From assembly GCF_036231905.1 (NCBI RefSeq), contig NZ_JAZARE010000010.1, positions 1 through 64,000 of the forward strand: a DNA stretch of 64,000 bases. Reading direction: 5' to 3'. The position numbers and the translations under genes are program-made. Below, in pieces: positions 1-6,784 of this stretch. The notes under the pieces were generated by a model. That model ran no database searches. It was not told the DNA's origin and saw only the letters and a program-made list of their open reading frames with translations. Source of the stretch: CAMLIZ01 sp036231905. GTDB lineage: Bacteria; Pseudomonadota; Gammaproteobacteria; Burkholderiales; Burkholderiaceae_C. Numbering within the stretch: the stretch's first letter is position 1; every line of letters starts with the position of its first letter.

Positions 1-39
1 CCAGCGTTCAATCTGAGCCAGGATCAAACTCTTCAGTTC
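1..39 (-). rRNA. rrs: 16S rRNA, 5' end only (runs off the window)
   Basis: Read on the minus strand, this is the conserved start of 16S rRNA: GAACTGAAGAGTTTGATCCT followed by GGCTCAGATTGAACGCTGG. The ATTGAACGCTGG form is typical of Betaproteobacteria. Only the first 39 nt or so lie inside the window; the remainder of the rRNA operon lies beyond position 1. The 5' end at about position 39 is set by similarity to other 16S genes. Confidence 0.97.
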
Positions 40-233
40 GATCTTGATAAATTACTCAAAGAATTGAAGTGAACTTCACTTCTATGAGCGTTTAAGGTCC
101 ATCAGACCTCGAGAAACCTTTCGGTTCCTCTTGGCCTCTCGCCCTCAAACGCCCACGCTTATCGGCTGTATGTTTTTAAAGAACGTTTGCTTTTTCAAGC
201 GTTTCGCTGATTTCGTATTTCGTTATCAGCGAA
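40..233 (-). other. rRNA operon leader (5' external transcribed spacer)
   Basis: This is the transcribed leader between promoter P2 and mature 16S. It holds boxA and a GNRA-type hairpin at 111-130 (GAGGAACC-GAAA-GGTTTCTC on the minus strand). The whole 40-468 interval has no credible protein gene: from position 468 down it contains P1, P2 and this leader, all on the minus strand. The 405-468 part upstream of P1 shows only a weak GTGCGG/CCGCAC hairpin without a T-tract, so no clear terminator separates it from the upstream hydrolase gene. Confidence 0.8.
172..184 (-). promoter_or_regulatory. boxA antitermination element of rRNA leader
   Basis: The minus strand reads GTTCTTTAAAAAC, a close match to the rRNA boxA consensus (TGYTCTTTAANA). 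It lies about 130 nt upstream of the 16S 5' end and downstream of both promoters, as expected for the site that recruits the NusB/NusE antitermination complex. nusA itself is encoded at 9711-11189. Confidence 0.85.
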
Positions 234-240
234 GCCCTCG

Positions 241-270
241 ATTATGGCTGAATTCGAAGCATGTTGTCAA
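241..270 (-). promoter_or_regulatory. rRNA operon promoter P2
   Basis: On the minus strand a -35 TTGACA (265-270) and a -10 CATAAT (241-246) are separated by 18 bp. The predicted start is near position 234. The near-consensus elements and the position upstream of boxA support an rRNA promoter. Confidence 0.8.
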
Positions 271-373
271 AACCCCTTCGAATTACTCGGCTTCTTTGCT
301 TTGCAGTTGCTTGGCATCGATTCCGGCCGTTGCCTTGCGGCTCGAGCGCCCTGCTCGTCGAGCAAGATCTAGG

Positions 374-403
374 ACTATAGCAGAGCGCCATCGCGCTTTG
401 CAA
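374..403 (-). promoter_or_regulatory. rRNA operon promoter P1
   Basis: On the minus strand a -35 TTGCAA (398-403) and a -10 TATAGT (374-379) are separated by 18 bp. It lies about 133 bp upstream of P2, reproducing the tandem P1/P2 layout of many bacterial rRNA operons. Confidence 0.7.
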
Positions 404-468
404 GCGCCGCAGCGCAGATGAAGCAGTGCGGCACATCAGCCCGCACCGGGTGACCCGCCGCCTCGCAG

Positions 469-1575
469 TCAGAGGTGACGCAATGGATGCGCGTGCACTG
501 GCCACGGGCTTTCAAAGAAAGCGGCCACTTGCACCTCGGTCACATCCTCGATGCGCGCCGGATTCCAGCGAGGCTGGTGGTCTTTGTCGATGGCCAGCGC
601 GCGTATGCCCTCCACGGTCTCGCTGGCAGTGCCGGGACGCAGATGGAAGCAGCGGCGCACGAGGCCGCGTTCCAGCCGCAACGCATTGCCCAGGTCCATC
701 TGCCGCGCCCGGCGCAGTTGCTCCAGCGTCACCGCCATCATCAAGGGTGACCGCCGGGCCAGGGTGTCCAGCGTCTCGCGGGCAAACTCGCCCGTGTCAC
801 TGCGCAAGGAGTCGGCAATCGCCTGCAGGCTCGCCGCGCCGAAGTGCCGATCGATCGAGGCCCGCTGCACGCTCAGGCTGGGTGCCGGAACTGGCTCGGT
901 GCGGGCGCGGACCGCCGCCATCGCTTGTTCACCGCTTTCCACTGGCTGATCCAGCAGCGACTCCACCAGCGCGGGCAACCGATCCGCAGGCACGAATTCG
1001 TCGGCCAAGCCAAACGCGATGGCATCTGCGGCGCCGATCGCATGGCCGGTCAGCGCCAGGTATTCGCCCACATGGCCCGGGCAGCGGGAGAGGAACCAGC
1101 CCCCTCCCACGTCAGGAAACAGGCCAATGTTGGTTTCCGGCATGGCCAGGCGCGAGTGCTCGGTGACCACACGCACCGCCGCGCCCTGGCTGATGCCCAT
1201 GCCGCCGCCCATCACCACGCCGTCCATCAGGGCGATGTAGGGCTTGGGGTAATGGTGGATCAGGTGGTTGAGCGCGTATTCCTCGGTGAAGAAGTCCTCG
1301 AGCGTCGGGTCGCCGGCCAGTGCCGCCTGGTGGAAAAAGCGAATGTCACCGCCGGCGCAGAAAGCCGCCGGTTTGCCCTGCCGGCCCGCACCGCGCACCA
1401 GCACGGCCACGACCTGCGGGTCGTCGGCCCAGGCCAGCAGCACCGCGGTGAGATCGCGGATCATCGCCAGCGAGAGCGCGTTCAGCGCGGGCGCGCGGTT
1501 GAGCGTGAGCACGCCCAGGCCGCTGTGCAGTTCGGCCAGTACCTGGCCCTCGGAAACCAGAGAAGGAATGCTCAC
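469..1575 (-). CDS. 3-hydroxyisobutyryl-CoA hydrolase (enoyl-CoA hydratase/isomerase family)
   Basis: A crotonase-fold protein of 368 aa, the length of HIBYL-CoA hydrolases and longer than ordinary enoyl-CoA hydratases (about 260 aa). Oxyanion-hole segments are visible at FCAGGDIR (about 72-79) and GVVMGGGMGIS (119-129), and the hydrolase signature MPETNIGLFPDVGGG (145-159) carries the expected catalytic Glu147 and Asp155. The family hydrolyses 3-hydroxyisobutyryl-CoA in valine breakdown. Its ATG overlaps the stop of the EamA gene by 4 bp (ATGA), so it is translationally coupled and is the last gene of the long run that begins at rimP. It reads toward the rRNA operon. Exact substrate is inferred from the family. 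Confidence 0.85.
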   Translation of the reverse strand: MSIPSLVSEGQVLAELHSGLGVLTLNRAPALNALSLAMIRDLTAVLLAWADDPQVVAVLVRGAGRQGKPAAFCAGGDIRFFHQAALAGDPTLEDFFTEEYALNHLIHHYPKPYIALMDGVVMGGGMGISQGAAVRVVTEHSRLAMPETNIGLFPDVGGGWFLSRCPGHVGEYLALTGHAIGAADAIAFGLADEFVPADRLPALVESLLDQPVESGEQAMAAVRARTEPVPAPSLSVQRASIDRHFGAASLQAIADSLRSDTGEFARETLDTLARRSPLMMAVTLEQLRRARQMDLGNALRLERGLVRRCFHLRPGTASETVEGIRALAIDKDHQPRWNPARIEDVTEVQVAAFFESPWPVHAHPLRHL

Positions 1576-2483
1576 GTGGGGTCCTTCGCGAGAAGATCAG
1601 GAGCGGCCCGGCGCTGGAGCCCGAGCATCTCGTTGGCGACCAGCGCGCCCAGCACCAGTGTGCCGCCACCGAGCACCGCGGCCGAGGGCCGCTCGCCAGC
1701 GCCCAGCCAGGCCCACAGCACGCCGAACAGCACCTCCAGCAGCGCCAGCAACGCGACTTCCGGCGCGCTCAGCACACGCGCTACGGTCACCACGATCAGG
1801 CAGGGGATGGCCAGTTGCACCACGCCCAGCAAGGCGAGCAGGCTCAGATCGTGCACCGAGGCAGCAAACGGCAGCGCCAAGGGCAAGGTGACCGCCGCCG
1901 AAATGACAGCCCCGATGAGCACCGCCGGCATCAGGTCCTGCGGGGGTGCGCCCGCCCGGTTGCTGTGCTGGATCATGGTCCAGTTGATGGCCGAGGCCAG
2001 CGGCACGCCGAAGGCCACCGCGGTGCCGAGCAAGTGGCGGGGATCGGCGCCACTCACTTCCTGGGCGTACATCCATCCAATGCCCGCAGCGGCCACCACG
2101 ATGGCCCACCAGGTGCGCGGTGCGAGCCGGTGGCCCAGCGCCACGCGGGCCATCAGTGCCGTGAGCAGGGGCGCGAGCGCCATGGTGACCAGCACGTTGG
2201 CCACGGTCGTGAGCGTGATCGCCACCATGAAGGCCGTGTACATCACACTCCAGCACACACCGGACACCCACAAGGTACGCCCGCCTCGACGCACCGACCG
2301 CCACAGCGCTGCAGGCCCGCGCAGCACTGCCAGCAGCACCAGCAGAGCGAGCGCGTTGAAGGCACTGCGCCAGAAGGTCACCTCGAAGCTGCGCGCGGCC
2401 TCCAGTTGACGGGTGACCACGCCGGCGATGCTCCACATGAGCGTCACCGCGATCATCGTGAAGACCGCACGGCGATGCGTCAT
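1572..2483 (-). CDS. EamA/DMT-superfamily transporter
   Basis: A 303-aa very hydrophobic protein made of two similar halves, each with the glycine- and alanine-rich helices of the drug/metabolite transporter superfamily. The N-terminal MWSIAGVVTRQLE and the half-repeat pattern fit ten transmembrane segments in the inner membrane. The substrate cannot be read from sequence; relatives export amino acids, nucleosides or other metabolites. It overlaps the hydrolase downstream and the glycosyltransferase upstream by 4 bp each, so the three are probably translated from one message. Confidence 0.85.
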   Translation of the reverse strand: MTHRRAVFTMIAVTLMWSIAGVVTRQLEAARSFEVTFWRSAFNALALLVLLAVLRGPAALWRSVRRGGRTLWVSGVCWSVMYTAFMVAITLTTVANVLVTMALAPLLTALMARVALGHRLAPRTWWAIVVAAAGIGWMYAQEVSGADPRHLLGTAVAFGVPLASAINWTMIQHSNRAGAPPQDLMPAVLIGAVISAAVTLPLALPFAASVHDLSLLALLGVVQLAIPCLIVVTVARVLSAPEVALLALLEVLFGVLWAWLGAGERPSAAVLGGGTLVLGALVANEMLGLQRRAAPDLLAKDPT

Positions 2484-3565
2484 GGCTGCTCCGTGCTGTG
2501 GCCGCGCGGCGGCAAAGACCGCCAGGCCGCGAGCACGTCCTCGGCTTCGATATCCAGTACCTTGCGGCCCGGCGTGGGGGCCTGCGGGCCCAGGGCAATG
2601 ACGGTCGAACCGGGTGCGCGCGGCTTCCAGCGGCCCCAGCCGAACTGGCCGAACATCACCACGCAGGGGCAGTCCATGGCCGCGGCCACGTGGGCCGGGC
2701 CGGTGTCCACCGACACCATGCTGTGCGCCCGCGCCGCCACGGCCACCAGCCGCTCCAGCGGCAGATCGCGTGCGCCGTTCAGGACACGCGGGCCTGCACC
2801 GGCCGCCTCGATGATCTCCTGCACCAAGCCATGTTCACGCGCCGTCCCACAGACCAGCACGCTCGCCTCCGGCCGGTGCGCCAGGATGCCGCGGATCACC
2901 GCCGCCCAGCGTTCTGCCGGCCAGTGCTTTTGATGCTGGTTGGTCGCGATGCGGCCGCGTTTGTAGGTCTTCTTGTGGCCCGGCTGCACCAGCACCAGCG
3001 GCCGATCGGCCAGCCCGCGTGCCTGCAGCCAGCGCTCGGCATCCGCCGCCCAGGCATCGGGCAACGGCAAGGTGGGCTGGGCCGCCACGCTCGAGATGTC
3101 GGCTTGCGGACCGGGCATGGCAGGCGCATCGAGCTGGGCCACTTGCAGCCACCAGTCGACCCAATGGATGCCATCGCCCGGCCAGTGCGCCCAGGCGCGC
3201 ACCAGCTGGCCTTCCGGCACTCCAGCGCGGGCCACCAGGCGAGCCGCATGTTGATCGCGCTCGCACAGGTACACCGGCCCGCGGTGGCCGCGCAAGGTCC
3301 GGACGGCCTGCCACTGGGACGGCGTCAGCCAGTACGGCGCCCGGCGGCTGCTCACCAAGTGGATGCGGTCCACCGCAGGGTGGCTCCCCAGCAGCACCGG
3401 CGTCCAGGGGCCTGAGGTCAGCAACTGCACCGGCCGGCCATAGCGCTGCTTCAGCGCATTGAGCAAGGGCGTGAGCAGCACCGCGTCACCCAGCGCCGGG
3501 AACCGCACCACCATCGGTGCGGTGTCGTCGCGATCGTCAGGGACTGGTGGCTGCCCGTCGACCAT
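2480..3565 (-). CDS. Glycosyltransferase family 9 (heptosyltransferase-like)
   Basis: A 361-aa GT-B protein of the ADP-heptose:LPS heptosyltransferase family. The N-terminal VVRFPALGDAVLLTPLL is the family start, and the C-terminal donor-site motif VSVDTGPAHVAAAMDCPCVV with the following MFGQ is intact. The family adds heptose to lipopolysaccharide core on the cytoplasmic face of the inner membrane; acceptor and donor here are not determined. The first 17 residues are extra relative to most relatives, so the start may be the internal ATG at 3514; neither site has a good ribosome-binding sequence. It lies 6 bp after typA. Confidence 0.82.
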   Translation of the reverse strand: MVDGQPPVPDDRDDTAPMVVRFPALGDAVLLTPLLNALKQRYGRPVQLLTSGPWTPVLLGSHPAVDRIHLVSSRRAPYWLTPSQWQAVRTLRGHRGPVYLCERDQHAARLVARAGVPEGQLVRAWAHWPGDGIHWVDWWLQVAQLDAPAMPGPQADISSVAAQPTLPLPDAWAADAERWLQARGLADRPLVLVQPGHKKTYKRGRIATNQHQKHWPAERWAAVIRGILAHRPEASVLVCGTAREHGLVQEIIEAAGAGPRVLNGARDLPLERLVAVAARAHSMVSVDTGPAHVAAAMDCPCVVMFGQFGWGRWKPRAPGSTVIALGPQAPTPGRKVLDIEAEDVLAAWRSLPPRGHSTEQP

Positions 3566-3571
3566 GCTGCG

Positions 3572-5389
3572 TCAGGCGGCTTCGCGCTGGGCCCGCTTGC
3601 GGTCGTGTTCCTTCAGGAAGCGCTTGCGGATGCGGATCGACTTGGGCGTGATCTCCACCAGCTCATCGTCCGCAATGAACTCCACCGCGTATTCGAGGCT
3701 GAGGATGATGGGCGGCGTGATCTTGATCGCGTCTTCCTTGCCGGACACGCGGAAGTTGGTCAGCTGCTTGCCGCGCACCGCGTTGACGACCAGGTCGTTG
3801 TCACGGCTGTGGATGCCGATGATCATGCCTTCGTACAAGGGGTCGCCCGCCTTCACGAACATGCGGCCGCGATCGTCCAGCTTGCCGAGCGAATAGGTCA
3901 CCGCCTCGCCGTCGTCCTGGCTGATCAGCACACCGTTCTTGCGGCCCTCGATCTCGCCCTTGTAGGGCTCGTAGCCGTCGAAGATGTTGCTGATGAGGCC
4001 GGTGCCGCGGGTCAGGTTGAGGAATTCGTTCTGGAAGCCGATCAGGCCGCGCGCCGGGATGCGGTATTCCAGGCGTACGCGGCCCATACCGTCCGGCTCC
4101 ATGTTCACCAGCTCGGCCTTGCGCTCGCCCAGCGCCTGCATCACGGCGCCCTGGTGCTGGTCTTCCACGTCAGCGGTCACCAGCTCGATAGGCTCATGGC
4201 GTTCGCCATTGACCTCGCGGAACACCACGCGCGGCTTGGACACGGCCAGCTCATAACCTTCGCGGCGCATGTTCTCCAGCAGGATGGTGAGGTGGAGTTC
4301 GCCCCGGCCCGACACTTCGAACACGCCGTCCTCGTCGGTCTCCTTGACCTTCAGCGCCACGTTGCTCTGCAGCTCGCGGTCCAGCCGGTCGCGGATCTGG
4401 CGGCTGGTGACGAACTTGCCTTCGCGGCCGGCCAGCGGCGAGTTGTTGACGCAGAAGTTCATGGTCAGCGTCGGCTCGTCCACCTTCAGCATCGGCAGAG
4501 GCACCGGGTTCTCCAGGTCGGTCAGCGTCACGCCGATGCCGATGTCCTCGATACCGTTGATCAGCACGATGTCGCCGGGGCCGGCCAGCTCCGACTGCTT
4601 GCGCTCCAGGCCCTCGAACGTGAGCACCTGGTTCACGCGCGCCTTGAAGGGCGTGCTGTCGGGGCCGGAGTACACCAGCACGTCCTGCATCGGCTTCAAG
4701 GTGCCCTGGTTCACCCGGCCGATGCCGATGCGGCCGACGTAGGTGGAATAGTCCAGCGAGCAGATCTGCAGCTGCAGCGGGTCGGTGGGGCTGCCTTCGT
4801 GAGCGGGCACATGCTGCAGCACCGCGTCGAACAGCGGTGCCAGGTCGGTGCCGGTTTCGCCCTTGGTGAGCGTGGCCCAGCCGTTCAGGCCGGAGGCGAA
4901 GATCACCGGGAAATCGAGCTGCTCTTCGGTGGCGCCCAGCTTGTCGAACAGGTCGAAGGTGGCGTTGATCACGTAGTCCGGGCGCGCGCCCGGGCGGTCC
5001 ACCTTGTTCACCACCACGATCGGCTTCAGGCCCAGGGCCAGCGCCTTCTTGGTGACGAAGCGGGTCTGCGGCATCGGGCCTTCCACCGCGTCCACCAGCA
5101 GCAGCACGCTGTCGACCATGGACAACACGCGCTCCACTTCGCCGCCGAAGTCGGCGTGTCCGGGGGTGTCGACGATGTTGACGTGCGTGCCCTTCCACTC
5201 CACCGCGCAGTTCTTGGCCAGGATGGTGATGCCGCGCTCGCGCTCGAGGTCGTTGCTGTCCATCACGCGCTCGGCCACCTTCTCGTTCTGGCGGAAGGTG
5301 CCGCTCTGGCGCAGCAGCTGGTCCACCAGCGTGGTCTTGCCATGGTCCACGTGGGCAATGATGGCGATGTTGCGGATCTGCTTGTTCAT
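3572..5389 (-). CDS. typA: Ribosome-associated GTPase TypA/BipA
   Basis: A 605-aa translational GTPase, full length for BipA. The P-loop AHVDHGKT is at 12-19, the switch II DTPGH and the NKVD guanine-specificity motif follow, and the C-terminal half has the EF-G-like domains and the unique BipA C-terminal domain ending in a basic tail. It binds ribosomes and assists 50S assembly, especially under stress or cold. Its ATG overlaps the truB stop (ATGA), placing it in the translation-factor operon starting at rimP. Confidence 0.97.
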   Translation of the reverse strand: MNKQIRNIAIIAHVDHGKTTLVDQLLRQSGTFRQNEKVAERVMDSNDLERERGITILAKNCAVEWKGTHVNIVDTPGHADFGGEVERVLSMVDSVLLLVDAVEGPMPQTRFVTKKALALGLKPIVVVNKVDRPGARPDYVINATFDLFDKLGATEEQLDFPVIFASGLNGWATLTKGETGTDLAPLFDAVLQHVPAHEGSPTDPLQLQICSLDYSTYVGRIGIGRVNQGTLKPMQDVLVYSGPDSTPFKARVNQVLTFEGLERKQSELAGPGDIVLINGIEDIGIGVTLTDLENPVPLPMLKVDEPTLTMNFCVNNSPLAGREGKFVTSRQIRDRLDRELQSNVALKVKETDEDGVFEVSGRGELHLTILLENMRREGYELAVSKPRVVFREVNGERHEPIELVTADVEDQHQGAVMQALGERKAELVNMEPDGMGRVRLEYRIPARGLIGFQNEFLNLTRGTGLISNIFDGYEPYKGEIEGRKNGVLISQDDGEAVTYSLGKLDDRGRMFVKAGDPLYEGMIIGIHSRDNDLVVNAVRGKQLTNFRVSGKEDAIKITPPIILSLEYAVEFIADDELVEITPKSIRIRKRFLKEHDRKRAQREAA

Positions 5390-6330
5390 GGTTGCGTACT
5401 CAAAAGGCCTTGTACTTCGACAGGGCTCAACAGGCGGTCGGCGATGAGCTCGCCGGCCGTGACATGGGCGCTGCCGAGGAAGGCTCGCGGCTCGGGGCCG
5501 TACACACGCACGGCCGGTTGGTCGGTGAGCGCAACGCGGCGGCGCAGACCGGAGAGGAAACGACCCGCGTCGTCGTCGTTCAATCGCACCTGCGGCCAGT
5601 CGGCCAGCAGGGCGTCGGCAGGTTGCAGCAGCGCATCGCGCGCGGCTTCGTCCATGAGTTGCAAGGCGTCCAGGGTCACCGCATCGGCCACGCTGAGGCC
5701 ACCGCTTGCCGTGCGGCGCAGGGCGCTCAAGTGCGCACCGCAGCCGAGCGCTTCGCCGATGTCCTCGGCCAGCGTGCGGATGTAGGTGCCCTTGCTGCAG
5801 CGCACGTCGATCGTGAGCTGATCAGCCTGCCAGTCCACGACGGCCAGCGAATGGATCGTCACGCGGCGCGCCTGACGCTCGACCTCGATGCCGGCCCGGG
5901 CGTATTCATACAGCGCCTTGCCGTCTTTCTTGAGCGCCGAGTGCATCGGCGGCACCTGGTCGACGGTGCCGGTGAAGCGCAGGCAGGCCGCGTCGATCTG
6001 CGCGCGCGTCAGGCCGACGACCGACCGCTCCCGTAGCAGTTCACCCTCGGCGTCTGCGGTGGTGGTCGTCTGGCCCAACTTGAGCGTGGCGAGATAGCGT
6101 TTGTCGGCGTCCAGGCTCACCTGGGAGAACTTGGTCGCCGCGCCAAAACACAGCGGCAGCAGGCCGGAGGCCAGTGGATCCAGCGTGCCCGTGTGGCCCG
6201 CCTTTTCCGCCCGGAACAGGCGCTTGGCCTTCTGCAATGCGTCATTGCTCGACAGGCCGAGCGGCTTGTCGAGCAACAGCACGCCGTGGACGGCACGGCG
6301 GGGCACGCGAGGGCGCTGCGCGAAGTTCAC
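5386..6330 (-). CDS. truB: tRNA pseudouridine(55) synthase TruB
   Basis: A 314-aa pseudouridine synthase that modifies U55 in the T-loop of tRNAs and acts as a tRNA chaperone. The N-terminal LLLDKPLGLSSNDAL and the catalytic segment GHTGTLDPLASGLLP (45-59, nucleophile Asp51) are typical. The C-terminal extension of bacterial TruB is present. It starts 3 bp after the rbfA stop and overlaps typA by 4 bp, following the conserved infB-rbfA-truB order. Confidence 0.97.
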   Translation of the reverse strand: MNFAQRPRVPRRAVHGVLLLDKPLGLSSNDALQKAKRLFRAEKAGHTGTLDPLASGLLPLCFGAATKFSQVSLDADKRYLATLKLGQTTTTADAEGELLRERSVVGLTRAQIDAACLRFTGTVDQVPPMHSALKKDGKALYEYARAGIEVERQARRVTIHSLAVVDWQADQLTIDVRCSKGTYIRTLAEDIGEALGCGAHLSALRRTASGGLSVADAVTLDALQLMDEAARDALLQPADALLADWPQVRLNDDDAGRFLSGLRRRVALTDQPAVRVYGPEPRAFLGSAHVTAGELIADRLLSPVEVQGLLSTQP

Positions 6331-6333
6331 CGC

Positions 6334-6708
6334 TCAGGCCTCGCCTTCGTCCTTGGCGCGCGTGGCATTGGCGCGCTGGATCAGCGCGTTCATGTCCGCG
6401 GCGCGCTCGGTGGTGCGGTCGAACTGGAAATGCAAGGTGGGCACGGTGTGGATCTGCAGCCGCTTGAACAGGCCGTTGCGCAGGAAGCCGGCCGCCTCGT
6501 TCAGGCCTTCTTCACACTCAGCCGCGTCGCCCACCAGCACCGAGAAGAACACCTTGGCATGTGCATAGTCGGGCGTCACCTCCACCGCACTGATCGTCAC
6601 CATGCCGATGCGCGGGTCCTTCAGTTCGCGGATCAGCATGGCGAGGTCGCGCTGGATCTGGTCCGCGACGCGGAAGCTTCGGTTGGGGATGGCTCGTTTG
6701 TGTTTCAT
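6334..6708 (-). CDS. rbfA: 30S ribosome-binding factor RbfA
   Basis: A 124-aa single KH-like-domain protein needed for 16S 5'-end maturation and cold adaptation. The ATG at 6708 gives the usual N-terminus MKHKRAIPNRSFRVADQIQR. A longer frame could begin at a TTG at 6729, but that codon lies inside the terminator-like stem at 6727-6760, so it is rejected. The gene sits between infB and truB as in most Proteobacteria. Confidence 0.95.
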   Translation of the reverse strand: MKHKRAIPNRSFRVADQIQRDLAMLIRELKDPRIGMVTISAVEVTPDYAHAKVFFSVLVGDAAECEEGLNEAAGFLRNGLFKRLQIHTVPTLHFQFDRTTERAADMNALIQRANATRAKDEGEA

Positions 6709-6726
6709 CGTGGGTGCCTCACAAGC

Positions 6727-6760
6727 CAAGAAGCCCCGCCGTTTCCGGCGGGGCTTCTTG
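6727..6760 (-). terminator. Strong hairpin between infB and rbfA
   Basis: A perfect 14-bp stem (CAAGAAGCCCCGCC / GGCGGGGCTTCTTG) with a 6-nt loop lies 24 bp after the infB stop and about 18 bp before the rbfA start. The 3' arm ends in CTTCTTGGCTTG on the minus strand, not a clean U-run, so it may act as a partial terminator or as an mRNA processing and stability element that lowers rbfA-truB-typA output relative to infB. Confidence 0.7.
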
Positions 6761-6784
6761 AGCAGAGTTGCAACAAGTCCCGCC

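Noticed and set aside
405..468. Terminator between the hydrolase gene and rRNA promoter P1
   Set aside because: A GTGCGG/CCGCAC stem is present but no T-tract follows, so it was not called.
3605..5785. Long plus-strand frame opposite typA and truB
   Set aside because: Same explanation: a codon-bias shadow of real minus-strand genes, with no recognisable motifs or ribosome site.
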